The notes: generated from the sequence alone by a model not told the origin. 64,000 nucleotides of DNA from Undaria pinnatifida (GCA_012845835.1 JABAKD010000001.1:11199123-11263122); one strand, 5' to 3'; positions 24,302 to 37,207 are shown, counted from the stretch's first letter. Program-made: numbers and translations.

Positions 24302-26400
24302 TTACACCTCTGTTCCGGAACAGATGCTGAAACCGGGGGTGGGCGTGTTTGGTCCGCGGCGCAGCACTGCAATGATCACATATTTACGGGAGGGCCTGGC
24401 GTGCTCAGTGATGTTGGTAGGTGTTCGGTTAACGGCCGCCTACAGCATATCATGCAGATGTAATGAGGCTTGTCTGCTTCTCACGTGCTCGTTGGTGGTC
24501 ATGTAGTGCAACGTTTCGTTCCAAATCACGATTCGAATTGCTTCCCGCCCAGGCTCCTTCCAGACGTTTGTACGGGTGTTTCTTGACCCAAAAAACTAAA
24601 CAGGCTGCAGGTACCTGATATTCGCTAATACCCTGTTTATCGTGAACTCAAACTACGACTGCGGCTACTTCCTGTTATGTTCTGGCTCCAATATATAGGC
24701 TGTGTACCTGTACCCTGTTTGTCGTAACCTCAACCTACAACTGCGGCTACTTTCTGCAATGTTTTGGTTCTTTTTGGAAAGCAGCGTACTCCATTCCCTT
24801 TTGATGGGGGAAGTGTTGTCCAATACTGCGGTAAAACTACCACTGGTATACTGGTTACACTTGAACAGGTTTTCCCCCATCACCCCATGTCGCTTTTTTC
24901 TTCATCCCTTGTTTTCCGCTTACCGTCGCCTATTGTGTTTCATCGTCGTGGGGACACCTTCGAGGGGTATTGGGAGGCCATAATGTATAACGTCGGTACG
25001 GACCCCGCGGTCGAAGATACAGAAAAAAGAGGGCAGACCAGGCACCAGTGTCGCTAAGCCTTTAGTAGTAGCATTCGTAACCTAGTTTAAGTGATGATCC
25101 TGCGCGGGCTGAGGGTGTAAGCCTTTACGTCTCGAGACAAACCGACTATGCTAGACAATGCTAGCATACCTAGCATACCTGGTACTGCTTACCCATTTTG
25201 TTGTTGTACGAGGTGTGTCTCCTGTCATATGGTTTGTGACCGCGGATCTTGTCCCTCTCCACGAGGAGACGTGGGCACGGGCACCGACTAACTGTGATCC
25301 CGTTTGATGTGAAGATTACACACATGTACAGCGAGTACACGTACCCGGCCAATGCTACGGTACCATTAGGGTTATGTTGTTTTGGATCCTTTCTTTGCAG
25401 TGGCCGAGGGTCACCCGCGCGAGTGCACCCCCCCTGTTCCATGCGGTCATTGGGCTTGTTTCAAGTTTTCGATATGAATGCCCAACGGGACAGTTAGCTA
25501 CGCTGCGCCAAACAAATCGCTCAACGTGTTTTTGTCAAAGGGAGATACAGAGTCAATCGCGCGACGGCCTTATACCGGGTAGTGGACAATTGGGCATACC
25601 CCTCTATCTTGGCCTTTATCCAAAGCGCTTTCTGTTTATTCGTCTCTCCTGCGCTGTTGGATGCAAAGTCAGAGGTGCACAGGCTCTACGCAAGCCCTCT
25701 CAAAGCACGTTGGGGTTGAAACTGAGTATCTTGGGCCCATTCTGGGAAGAAGCCGAGCAAGTATTACCGGTGCATCCTAGAAGAAGCCGGACGGGTTATG
25801 GTCAGGTGACACGTTGAGGAGGCAAAACGGAGCGCGGAACGCCGCGCAGCTCGCCGGTTGCGTGGCGCCCATAAGGCTGAAGGGGAGGAAGGGGGGGGGG
25901 GGTAGGGAAACCAACTTTGAAAACTCGAGCAGGCAGAGTGGTAATAGATACTAGCCTGACTGTTACCACTATGAAGAACCTATCCATGTAACTTCAATCT
26001 CCAGGGGGCTGCTGCCTCGAAGCCTGCGTCGTTCTTGACCTTGTTTGAGATCATGCAGCCTCTCATATTTTTCCGTTTGTTTCGTGTTGGCGTTGTCTGG
26101 TCCACCCCCTCTGTGGGGCAGTGCCGGTTTATGCTCCGCTGCTACTACCGCCCTCTTCTTTCTGTTTGTCCCGTTCTTCGTCCCTTTATCGCTTTCGCTT
26201 TGCCCGTTCTGCTTCCGTTCGGGTACCTTTTTGGGGTATATGGAGGCGATGAAAAGCGTATGGGCACTGACGCCGCCAGACGTAGTAATTCAAGCACAGA
26301 CCAGACAGCAATGGTCCTAAAACTCTTTTTTTTTTTCTTTGCTCACCCCACTTATTGAGCGTTCGCCGTTTTCCGTTGCCCTTCTGTTTTCCTAGACGTA
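24302..26400. other. Spacer upstream of locus A
   Basis: Homology to the region upstream of locus C is visible only for a short way beyond the mini-exon, to about 24380. A MITE-2-like fragment lies near 25385-25440. Frames such as 25374-25817 on the plus strand show no recognisable domain. I found no convincing promoter motif or signal-peptide exon. Confidence 0.4.
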
Positions 26401-27420
26401 ACTCACATCCGGCGTCACTAAGCAGCCCCCCCCCCCCCCCCCCACAATACGGCGCCTGCATTTATTTGTCTGTATCAAGGGAGAAAAAAAACGAGAACAC
26501 AAAAAAGAAACACCAACCTAGCACAACGTCCCCATAATATATCAGAACGGGAAACGAGACCGGAACGCAGCAGTCACTGGGGAAAAAAAGAAAAATCTTT
26601 GCAAATGATCTGGTGTGCTGCCTTGCATATGTTTCGCCCTGGTGTCCATCGCCTGTTGCGGTTGGCATCGAATGTTCCTCCCTGATGTCCATCTCCTTGT
26701 TGCGATTTGGGTTGCATGGCCAAATCACGTTATACAGTTTTTCTTGGTTGAGCATATCTGTCTCGTAGCTTGACACCACAGAGCTCGTTCTGCATGTAGG
26801 TGGGTGAATTGCTTTTTGGACATGTAATGCGAGCCACACTGAGCACGCGGGGTGATGCAAGGCAGCAAACCGGACAGTTTGAGGGCAAAACGAGTAGAGT
26901 GAGAAAACCTTGAGAAGAAAGAAGAAAGATAAAATAACGAAAAAAAAAAAAAAAAAACTTAGATTAGCTGGAAGGAAAGCGGGAAATAGGACGAGACGGC
27001 ACCACAAAAAGTCGAAAACAAACAACAACGAACGGCCGGCCAGCTCAATGACAAATAGTATGGTAATTAATATAGCACCGCAGCGGACGCATCACTGCAG
27101 ATGATACCGTCCAACCAACTAACCGGGTTAGACATGACAAGAAATAATGTGTATCACCGGCGTAGAGAAGGAAAAAAACAGCTCGGAGCGCCGCGCAGCC
27201 CGGATGAGTGACGCACAAAGACGGAAGCTGGATTGGGGGAGTAGGGATATCGCTGCTGAAGAAAACAAGGAGACGGCATACAAGGTAGCAAGGAACCAGG
27301 CCGACTGGTAGGTAGAAGCTGTCTACAGATGTATGTACACGCAGCGACTACCTTTTCTTCTCTGTTCTTGTTTTTTTTGTTTGGATGCCTTGCCGCAGTG
27401 CTGCATCCCTCTCGAGGATA
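26400..27420 (+). mobile_element. Degraded retroelement stretch with poly-C and poly-A tracts
   Basis: A poly-C run (26426-26443) and a poly-A run (26941-26957) bracket sequence related to the R2-tail family (26640-26860: CACAGAGCTCGTTCTGCAT, plus orientation). The segment at 27270-27330 shares GGTAGCAAGG-ACCAGGCCGAC with the inverted-repeat arms at 49682 and 51641. No intact frame was found. Confidence 0.45.
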
Positions 27421-30400
27421 GCAACGTGTCAGCCGATACTACGGTACTAGTCTATATTCTATAATACCAACCGTTTTTATCCGGGTTCTCGCCGAACCTG
27501 CTATCCCCTTCCCCTTCCATCCTTTTATTCTCCCTTCCTACTGCTTTACCTCTCTTGAATTGTTTACCTTTCCCTGTTACTTTGGCCCCTTCTGTTTTCC
27601 TTTGGAACTCCCCTGCGGGCTATTGAGGCGATGATGCCAATATGGACACCACCATCAAAAGATACGGCGGTATGACGCGCATTTTCCGATCTTGTAAGGC
27701 ATGCTGGTACACTCTAAATTCAAATTGCTTTGGGCCTGAATTTGTAACGAGTTCTCGTGTGTACTCTAAACTCAAACTTATTTGAGCATGAAGGTGTGGT
27801 CGTTCCTCTTACCCGAGTTTTGGCTGCCTCCAGGTTGATAATTCTGTGGTATCACAGGTAGGTGCATTTATTTCTCGAAAATCCCACCATCCCACGTTTT
27901 TTGCGGCCATTAAACACCTGACGTGCGCATCAAACTGTCGCCTGAAACTGTGCGCAGTATCTCGTGCGCAGGTGAGACAAATACCGTAAATATCCTACTC
28001 GTAGAAGCACTCGTACAGTAGCAGTAGGGTCCAAATATAGTTCCTGCCGCCTGCCAATGGTGGTTGGAGTTCTCATCCAGCATCGGCAGTAGTAGTTGCT
28101 GGCTGTTTGCTGTGCTTCTTTTCTGATTTTATCGTTCATGTTTTCCTATTATTTCGTTTAGTATTTTTGTCTTTCATACTAAATAATATAGTCTAGACTA
28201 TAATATGTTCGTTTTTTTGTCTGTTCACTTTTTGCCCTGCAAACAGTCTGGTCTGCTGGCTGCTTCGCTTTAACGTGCTCATTGCGGTCGGCATTGCATT
28301 GCAAAAACCTTGACATGGTTGCATTACACCCCTGTGCCGTAGTTGGTGACCACAGAGAGAGGTCGCCTCTATGTTGCGCATCAGCACGCGGACACTGGTT
28401 TCGCTGGATGCAGATGGGTGAAGATATCAGTTCAATGTGGAGAACACACACCAGACACCACCCAGTCGGCGTCGTGTCAGCAGTCAGCAGGCCATCTGAA
28501 TATATCTCAATATGAACAAGTATGTGATTTCAATAGACTTGTGCGATAGCGGTACGAGCAGTTTTCGTATTGGATGGGGTGGTTTCTTGATGATGACGGC
28601 GCGATAATAACCCATTGCAAAGATGAGTTTCGACGAAATCTTCGATCTCACAGCTGGAGTGTATTTTAATTTTTATAATAACACAAAATCGTTGGAAATG
28701 GGCCATTTTTTTTCCACGTTTGATTTTCGTTGTGTACCTGTGAGCCATGGATTTTTTCATTCTCTGCCGGCAGCAGTTCTATCTGTATCGTAAATCATGT
28801 TTTTTGGGAGAGGTAGGTCTCAACGCCTTTAGAGACCCCGAACGCCTCCCAGTACTAAATCCAAGTAATTTTGTCCCCAAAAACGGGTTTCCAGTTGTAT
28901 AGGGGCTCCCAAATTGCTACAAATTGAGGAACCTTAGAGAAAAAAAAAGTTGCATCTCTATAGCAGCACGCGTCGGAAAAAAGCGGTTCTTGTTTTGCAA
29001 TATGATTCCCGATGCCTGACACGTCTTCCCCCCGGAGCTCTAGTTTCATTTTTGCTTCGAATAGGGCTAGTTACACATTTTACGCTTTTTTTCAGCTTCT
29101 TACGCTCGTCGGCCTTCGATTTTATTGCTATCTCACTGCAATGCTCACGCTTGTTCCGCTTCTCGTTTTGTAGGCGCGACAAAGTCCCTCAGAGTACGAG
29201 TACCGCATGAACTCGGAGCGGCTCGAACCCACGGCGTTGGAGTTTCTGTAACAAGGGCAAAATTCACCTACTAGTGCTGCTACGGTTCCATCGGGACGCC
29301 GACTGTGTACAGCGTTCACGAACCGCACAGCTAATACTTGGCCCAGTACGTATTGAACATAGTCCGCATCAAACGCTGCTGTATTTTTTACCATTTTTGT
29401 CTAACCCGTGGCAAATGGTCTAGCACCAGAAAGCCGCGAAACTGCTGAGGCCAGTTAAAAGCAATCAAAAGTGTACGCTCGAAAATCACGAAAGACTCAT
29501 CTTTACAATTCGAGCGAGGATCAAAAAGCGAGTTGGCGAAAGTTCATGCACATCTACCATAGCATGAACAAAAACTGAAAAATGGGAATGCTTGACCCAG
29601 GCGCGACAAAAACCGAAGGCAAGTAGCGAAGGGGACAAGATAAGGTACGTTTGGCCACGGTTTAGGTCGGTCTGCGGGCAGAACGTCTCACGAGTTGAGT
29701 TCGAGAGTGAAGGTGACGATTGAAAATACTTAATATTAATAGCATACAAGTAGTATAGACTATATTGTCCAGTTGTGTAGGCAATATTCGGATAGGTATG
29801 TATGTACACATACTACAGGTATATGCAGCAATAATTACTTGTCAATTCAGCGGCAGAATGAAATACAATTCACGGCCACGTCAACCTGTCCTTGGCTCTC
29901 ACCTTCAGCCGGCGGGTCTGAACAATGGGCGCTCCGAATCCACCACCTTGCTCCTAAGGACGTCTCCCCCGTAAAAAGAGGCGAGAGAGGGACGATTGAG
30001 GTGTTGATGCTATACTGTCAAGTCCAATAAGGTGGGACACGCAAAAAAGGACCCAATACTGGCGACGCCTGCACAAGTTTTATCTCACGGGAGGTTTCAC
30101 TTACTGTTGATTGTCTATAAAAGCCGACGAAGAATGGCCCTTCGTTTATTATGCAGCCACTTCACGTTTTAGTATTTTTCTTCATATATATTCACTTTCG
30201 TTGTGCAGGGCGCGGCTGCCAGACAGGATACAGCAACAAAATAAATACAAGGTACATAAATACAGGAGGTGTTGCTGTGTTTGTGTTGGTCATGTTAAAC
30301 CGATAGTTGGACTCATCTGCATGCAGAACAACGTCCAGAGTCCGTGTCGATGCCTCATTGAAAGACGAGCTATCTATGATCTTGTGAGGAACCAAAGCGC

Positions 30401-31055
30401 GAGACGGAGATGGATACACATTGCCGATATATATAGACTAGTCTATGTAAAAAGGTTTGTGCACACTTCTACTTTCCAGCTTCTGGACAAACCATGGTCA
30501 CAGATATCGTGCCTTCTGCCCCCCCGGTTCTTTCCTTCAATTTTATTGTGCATTGGGTTCAGCAATCCCACTGCTCGTCGAGTTTTCATCGAGTGCTTAG
30601 AACGGCTGTAACTCACGCTCTCGCGCTTCCCGCAAGTCAATTTGTGCACAAGAAAAAGTCCCCACGAATGTATACGACGAGTATGCACTCGGGGGGTTCG
30701 AACTCACAAAGCTGGTCAACCTATACCAGGCTCGAGGATAATCTGATACGCCACCGGGGCGACCGGACTGATATACAGCATGATGGTGCTGTGACCATGT
30801 AGTACAACAACGACCATGAGCACGCGGGTAAAAAATGAAACATGATGCAAGTCAGCACACCCGTCTTTTTCTTTCGGCAGTTGAACGAAAAAAAAAATGA
30901 AGACAGATTAGAAAACCAAACTCAAAATACAGAAGCAAGAAGCAATTAAAAAGAAAGAGGGAAACCCGCCCGCACGAACAAAATGCGAATCCAAAGCACA
31001 ACAGCCAGCCAGCAGATAGGAACGAAGGTAATGAGTGAGGCCCTCCAACCAAGAG
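27421..31055. other. Repeat-rich, gene-poor stretch
   Basis: It contains an R2-type tail in plus orientation (28265-28450), a family D fragment (28610-28680), a truncated MITE-1 (28682-28974) and an R2-type tail in minus orientation (30270-30420). The remainder has short frames without recognisable domains. Confidence 0.45.
28682..28974. mobile_element. MITE-1 copy, left end missing
   Basis: The right end CTATAGCAGCACGCGTC and the GCCATGG, GGGAGAGGTAGGTCT and CTCCCAAATTG blocks match MITE-1. It abuts a family D fragment on its left. Confidence 0.6.
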
Positions 31056-31059
31056 CGGG

Positions 31060-31745
31060 GGCAGGGACTACGCTCGTTGTGTTTGTTGTTGTTCTCACAT
31101 TAACTCGTAATATCAAGTCCGTGGTGACAGGACAGGCTCTAGTCACACTGGAACTGAGGAATACCCCAGCCAGGGAGAAAGCACATACAAACCAATGGTG
31201 ACAAACGCATAAATCACAGCTGACGCAATGCATGCCTCCGCCAGAAACACATTACAAGTAGTGACATCAGAAGTCAGCGTACGATATGCAAGGTCTATAA
31301 TGGTGCAGACGTCTCACTACGTGCGCCTGCACATACCGCCTGTCACCCATAAAAGACTACCACGTACACATTACATGTAGTACCTATCACCACCAATACG
31401 CACGTCAGACGCAAGTCAATTAAGAAAATGAAGAAATAAAAAAAAAGAGAGAAAAGTAATGAAAGGAAAAATAAATGCGGAAAGGAACGGAAAAGAAAAG
31501 AAAAGAAAATACAAGAAAATCATGAAAGGCAAGAAAAGACAGGACAAGCAGAGGAAGCAACGAAAAAAAAAAGAAACAAAATGTCATACTAGCAGACCCT
31601 AGGAACTGACCAAGGACGACATTGGGCCCATAGAGCGTATTAAATGCACCAACGGCACCGCGGAGAGGACGCAACGACGCGAAGGAGCCAGGGCGGCCTC
31701 AAGCTAACTTGTGACGGCCATCGGAGGGCTCACCAATCTCAAGAC
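31060..31745 (-). mobile_element. LINE 3' end copy (LINE-A)
   Basis: On the plus strand it starts with a TTGTTGTTGTTCTCACATTAACTC end and continues AGTCCGTGGTGACAGGACAG to the AGTCAATTAAG block, an A-rich stretch, then CTAGCAGACCCTAGGAACTG. The same order occurs at 54955-55930, where it runs into a reverse transcriptase, so this is a 5'-truncated LINE 3' end pointing left with an (AAC)n-like tail. Confidence 0.75.
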
Positions 31746-31749
31746 GATG

Positions 31750-31955
31750 ACCCCCCACCCCCCCCCCCCCTCCGCACCCGCCCCCTCGCCCCCCCCCCCC
31801 CTCCCCCCCCATCCCCTCCTTCCCCACCTCCTTCCCCCCCCACCCCCTCACCCCCCACCCCCTCACCCCCTCCCCCCCCACCCCCTTCCCTCCCCCCCCC
31901 CTCCCCCCCCACCCCCTCACCCCCCACCCCCTCACCCCCCACCCCCAACGTCGGC
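31750..31955. repeat. Long C-rich tract (G-rich on the minus strand)
   Basis: About 200 bases consist almost only of C with scattered T and A, in a loose period such as CCCCCACCCCCTCA. Translated frames here (Pro-rich or Gly-rich) are low-complexity artefacts. It sits where the LINE-A element at 55.95-56.06 kb also has a C-rich stretch, so it probably grew from that region. Confidence 0.85.
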
Positions 31956-32570
31956 CGCGCAGGGCAGACCAAACTGCTGGGTTAGGAATGCGTTCCAACT
32001 TCACTGCAAAGAGCTGTGAAACATGCGTGCAGCGTGATGGTGAAGTTCTTACGGCCACACGCCCTTCTTTGTTGGGGCCACTTGCTTTAGTTGCAACCGT
32101 CGCCCACTTTGATCGGTGCGCATGGGTCCCTGACATTAAGCATGGGAGCCAGGTAGGTTACGTCCACAGTTAGTTGTCTTTTCGGGGGGACGGCGTGGAT
32201 GGAGTCGATGTCGAGCCCTGTTAGCAATAATTCAATTACTTTGAATCTGAAAGGAAACCACGCACCACGCGTCACGCCTCATATTGAGCATGCAGCTATC
32301 CAAAACCCGGACCACACATGGAAAAGGCATTCAAGTACAATAGCCACCCGTAAGACGGTAGAATGGACCGCGGACGTGGTTCGCCCACACATTGCCTCGG
32401 AGATGAACTGCCAGCTGTGATTGGGTCAGGCACTATCAGGGCCGTGCACGAAGAAACTCTAAGTCAAAAATACAATAATTTCAAAATCCAGAAAAAACGA
32501 TCAGCAACTCGGAATGCGGGAGCCCCTCCCCGCAAACCTCATTATGCCTTCAGCCGCAGTGCTTGCCGGG

Positions 32571-33586
32571 CTATACGAACGCCCAATTCTGCTCCGCTTT
32601 CATTTGCAGCGCCTTGAGCTCTTCCCTCGGCACAACCGGCGCGTCTGAAAATACGCGCGAAACAGACTCCCAGGTACTCCCCGCCTCTTCCAGTACTTCC
32701 CAAGCTATCTTAACAATGAACTCGTCGCCACTTGCATCCCACTTGACAGTCGAGATGCTCCGGATGTGGTACTCGCCCTGGTTTCCTAATTGCTGGAAAA
32801 TCGGAAGGAGATCACCGGTGATGTCGAGCCGGTTGTCGGCGAAAAACCGCATCATCGCCACATGAACGTCGCTCAGTTCTCCTATGACCAAGGCTGCACC
32901 GCATACACGTGCTCCTTGTCGGCGTTGGCAATACGCCACGAATCCGTACGATATGCTCATGAGCTTGCGGTGCTCGTCGTACCTGGACTCTCGAATCACC
33001 AGAACGAACTGCCTACCGTCAAATGCGGCAACGTCTTGCTAAACCTGCAGCGTACTCCAAAGTCGCGAACAGCCGCTTCAAAAGGATTTCAGGCGTGTCC
33101 TCCCAGATCACGATGTCGAACAACCACACCAAACAATCGCATCGATATACCCCTCCAAGACATCACTAATCGTCTTCTGTAACAATCAGATAGCGATCCG
33201 CACTCCCGGCGAAAACGACACCGCATGACCAACCACTCCGGAGTGACCACGATGGACATCTCCTGGGAATACTCGCTCAGCGGCACCTGCCAACAGACCC
33301 AGCGTAAACCCTGCGGTGGCACCGGCGAACACAGATCACTCGCCCTCGAAGTTTCGCGCGGAAACAACCACCGGATCGAACTCGTCGTTGACGGCCCGAT
33401 TGTCCGTGACCATGCGCCAACGCCATCTCCACGCTTCTGTAGATCTTCCAAACATTCTTTGATACCTGAACCGGAATACATTACCACTTTCACCTGAACA
33501 GATGCGGAAGCACCGGGAACCGCAAGACGCCCCCCGACATGCTGCGTCAGCGCCTCAGAAAGCGGTGCGGTGTTCACGGCATCCAC
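32571..33586 (-). pseudogene. Ty3/gypsy-like retrotransposon remnant: reverse transcriptase next to chromodomain
   Basis: Reading leftwards, fragments in shifting frames give T-D-N-R-A-V-N-D-E-F-D-P (about 33410-33370), W-Q-V-P-L-S-E-Y-S-Q-E-M (about 33290), Q-K-T-I-S-D-V-L-E-G-Y-I-D (about 33180) and F-D-I-V-I-W-E-D-T-P-E (about 33120), which are Ty3-type reverse transcriptase blocks. The frame at 32999-32571 then reads E-Y-H-I-R-S-I, D-E-F-I-V-K, S-T-W-E and R-V-F-S-D-A-P, as in a C-terminal chromodomain. RNase H and most of the integrase that normally lie between are missing. Several frameshifts and stops make it nonfunctional. Confidence 0.75.
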
Positions 33587-33589
33587 GCT

Positions 33590-35030
33590 CGTAATACCAC
33601 ATCCGCCGCTTCAAGACCGAGACACGTGCGTATGAAATGGTGCTGGAATCTCCACGCCACTGCTGCGACGCGGGTACCGGTAGCTGCACGGGAACAGAGT
33701 GGTAGACCGGTGCCGCATGCTGCGGTCCGGCGCTCTGAAAGCCATGAGGCCGCATAGTTTTGGTTAGCCGGTATCCACCGGCGCCACCTCCTCCCGTGGC
33801 ACGCAGATGAACACGTAGCCAACGTCATTCTTCGTAGACCCTTCAGGCGCAGCAGGTTGGGTCTCCGTAACCACCGCTATTGAGGTGATCTTGTACCCAC
33901 TAGCTCAAGGGATGGCAGACGCAGCGGCCATCTCGGTGGTCTTGCTCTGGGTATTCTGAGCAGGACCGCTTGTGGACTGGTGCTGCTGCTTGAGGGTCTG
34001 GCCGTGGCTCTGGCCATGAGCTCCTTTCCCTGCATTACCTTTCTGGCGTTTGGTGCAGTACCACTGCTGGTGACGTTTCAAAATGCAAACACAAAATCAT
34101 TCGTTGCTTTCGTAACAACGGTTCCGCTTGGCCCTCACACTATCGGCTTTGGCACTGTCGCGCGAGTCGTGCTCGTCATAATCACTTTCCCGCAGTATGG
34201 TTCGCGCTGCCACTATTGACCTTGCATCACGCCGCCTTCCTGTTTGCCGGCGTGCAACGTCGTCGGCCTGAGCTACGGCTTCGCGATGGGCAATTTGTTT
34301 GAACAGTGCGTCAGGATCGTGCATTACGAGATTGGACAGCATGCCCCTTTTCACCTCGCGGCGGAGTGGCTCGATTTCCGCTCCTAATATTTCATCCAGC
34401 ACTTGACATGCTTTAGAGTTTACTGCGAACCTTCGGGTTTCACCACCTCCGTGAGACGCTGCTAGCAAGGTATTTCCACAGTGAACGCATTTGATGGACC
34501 TCCCTGCTCTGTACCGCCACGATCGCACGAAATATCTGGAGCCAAAAATCCTCATCACTCGTATGGTGCACATCAACGCCAGCAACCTTTTCCAGCCCCT
34601 AAATTAGCTCATCCTCGAGAAGATCGCCCCAGAGCTTGCCATCGTAGAAGCCACCATCCACCATCATTTGGGTCGCCGAATCTATCAGCTCTTGCCTCCT
34701 TGCGCGCCGACGGTTTAATCCTTCTTGGTTTGTGATATGCAACTGCCGCTCGTGCTCTGAAAAGCCAACGAGAAATTCGTGCATACCTTCGAAGGTAACA
34801 ACATCAGAATCTTGATGTCAGGCTTCAGCCGGCCACTGGCTCAGCCTCCACCTCATCTGGTTACCCCAACTTGCAGGGTTGACTTCGCCAGCGTCCCGCG
34901 CTCTCGTTCCTGCCGACTGTAAGATCGTCCATTGCTTTCGGCTCGTGTCCCACACCAATAGCAAGCAAAATAGTGATTTCCGGCATCCAACAAGCTGATT
35001 GGTCACGTTTGGGGAGTAAGGAAGAAGAAC
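33590..35030 (-). pseudogene. Possible upstream (gag-like) part of the Ty3-like remnant
   Basis: Minus-strand frames at 34585-34097 (162 codons, with C-V-H-C and many charged residues) and 34784-34599 (61 codons) lie upstream of the reverse transcriptase in the same direction. I recognise no domain; gag-like is a guess from position only. Confidence 0.3.
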
Positions 35031-35488
35031 TCACCCATCGCAATGGAATGCTATCGACTCGCGACAGCGCGCCGGGTGGTCTCAGCCCCGAAGACCTTCC
35101 CTCAAATGATCGTAGGGCGTTGTTCCACATTGTAATAGGTCGTTAGTTATCACACAGGGAAGTGCCACGCCATAGGCCATGGGCCCCCGTCCATCTACTT
35201 CTCAAGAGGGCTCACTCGAAACGCAAAGAGCAAAGGAGGAACTCCCTTCCCTGACAAATTCACCCATCGCAATGGAATGCTATCGACTCGCGACAGCGCG
35301 CCGGGTGGTCTCAGCCCCGAAGACCTTCCCTCAAATGATCGTAGGGCGTTGTTCCACATTGTAATCGGTCGTTAGTTATCACACAGGGAAGTGCCATGCC
35401 ATAGGCCATGGGCCCCCGTCCATCTACTTCTCAAGAGGGCTCACTCGAAACGCAAAGAGCAAAGGAGGAACTCCCTTCCCTGACAAAT
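35031..35488. repeat. Two tandem copies of a 229-bp unit
   Basis: Copy one is 35031-35259 and copy two 35260-35488. They start TCACCCATCGCAATGGAATG and end CCCTTCCCTGACAAAT. I see only a couple of substitutions (AATAGG/AATCGG and CACGCC/CATGCC), so the duplication is recent. Confidence 0.95.
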
Positions 35489-35621
35489 GTTGTCCATCCA
35501 TTCTTCATGCGGCAAAATGCCCCATGGTGCGACCACAGCGGTGTACCACTGAGCGACGGCGGAAGAAGTAGAACGAAAGAAAGCTAAACTACGTATCGGG
35601 TCAAGACGTGAACCCTAGGCA

Positions 35622-35880
35622 AACGCTACGATAGAGGTAGCACTGTTTGGCTGGAATTGTTTCTGAGTGACGGGGCTCCTTAACCCAAAATCGTCGGAGA
35701 ATTCGCCATTTTTTTTTCTTGTTTTGCACTGATTACTGTTGTGTATCTAGGCCATGGGAGTTTTCATCCAGTCGTAGCAGCTATGTTTTTATCAAAATAT
35801 CAGTTTTTTGCGGGGGGGAGGGTCTCCCAAATTGAGGAACTTCAGAAAATATGTGGTGCACCTCTATTGTAGCACGCGTC
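35622..35880. mobile_element. MITE-1 copy
   Basis: Inverted ends CGCTACGATAGAGGTAGCAC and TGCACCTCTATTGTAGCACG are about 259 bp apart. The interior has the GGGGCTCCTTAACCC and GGCCATGGGAGTTTT blocks also found at 37521-37788. Confidence 0.8.
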
Positions 35881-36963
35881 CCTACCCGATGGTGATACCG
35901 TCGATGGTGATATCGATGGTGTAGAGTATGGTTGTGGTGGGCCTGTTTTTGTTTTCATTTGACAGAAATTAGCATGACTTGGCGTGTACCTGGTGTACCC
36001 GAGTTTCTTGTCAAGAACACGGCAGTCTACCAGCCACCGATTCACCCGCACCCAGGGTTGGCCGAAGCAGGAAACAAGATCGATCGACTACTGTGGAGCG
36101 GGGGAAGACGCGAAGCGCACACGATAGATATAATAATGATTTTTGAATCTTTAGGTTTGGCTTTCTCCTCCCCCACTCTGAAACAGTGCGTACAAAACAC
36201 AAATATGTGATTTGGTACTCGTACGGTACATTTATGGCGTAGTCTTCCGCGCTCGAACTTGTGCAGCACGTAGGAGTACTCGTACGTGGTACCCTTCTTC
36301 CAGTGTTTAGTGCCTGATGTCCATCTTGTGCCTGCGTCCTTGATCGTGGATGGCAGTGAAGCAAGCAACAAGTACTGCACGTAGTAAAATCCTGTTCACA
36401 ATCTACCAGAGCAACCATGCTGACGACAGTATCAAAATTCTTGCTGCGCGAGTCTCTACCGAGATTGCTACGCTACTGCTTATACCAGAGTCTCTTATTG
36501 TTCATGGGGTTGCGCTTTCTGTTCTGCTCGAAGTCATGCTTTGTATGAGCTGTAGAATTCCTCACCCGAGGAGGAAATACAATACACCGCTACTCCCTCC
36601 CTAGCGTCGTTCGAAGTTGCTACTCTGGATCACCATAAAATGTCTCTCAGCCCCACCGCAGCTAAGATTTGGTTACTATTGGCCGCAAAACGCCTTCTGG
36701 CACGTGCTGTACGTAGATGTTGCGGCCACCTGTAGTTTTTGGATTTCTCAACGCGGTTCTATTTACCTCTCCCATCTGCGATTTCGAAACTGGCTGGGAT
36801 GCGTGCGTCAGAAAGGGTAGAATCTAAATGTCTTACGCTTCCTCGCTTGCAGTGCCCTATTCCTCCCCCAACGTCTACCTTTGAGTCACATGTACGCGTA
36901 GCCCGATACACCACCCCAAGCTGCAACGTATCTAATGAATGCTGTATCGAAGGATCGACTGAT

Positions 36964-37207
36964 CCTACGATACCCACCCCCCAAACCAGCGATTATCTTC
37001 AACGAACGAACGTTTCATGGCTGCTCGACACAAGGAAGGATACTACTGATCATGAAACATAATCGTCTATACATTTTCTTGTGTGCAAAAGATCTATCGA
37101 TCGATGACGTCGGGGTGTCGAGGGACACCGTATTTCAGGACTTTCGGCCGGCAGCTGGTTTCAAAACCGGCGATTTCGGTGAAGAATAGTTGGGGGGGCT
37201 ACCGTAG
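36964..37207. mobile_element. MITE-4 copy
   Basis: It has ends CTACGATACCCACCCCCC and GGGGGGGCTACCGTAG, and an interior nearly collinear with 62498-62729, including the AAAACCGGCGATTTCG block near the right end. It is non-coding and about 244 bp long. Confidence 0.75.

Noticed and set aside
30690-30705. GGTTCGAACTC resembling a tRNA T loop
   Set aside because: No cloverleaf forms on either strand.
31644-32136. Pro-rich plus-strand and Gly/Trp-rich minus-strand frames
   Set aside because: They translate the C-rich tract and have no independent support.
35031-35488. CRISPR-like or satellite array
   Set aside because: There are only two direct copies of 229 bp with no spacers.
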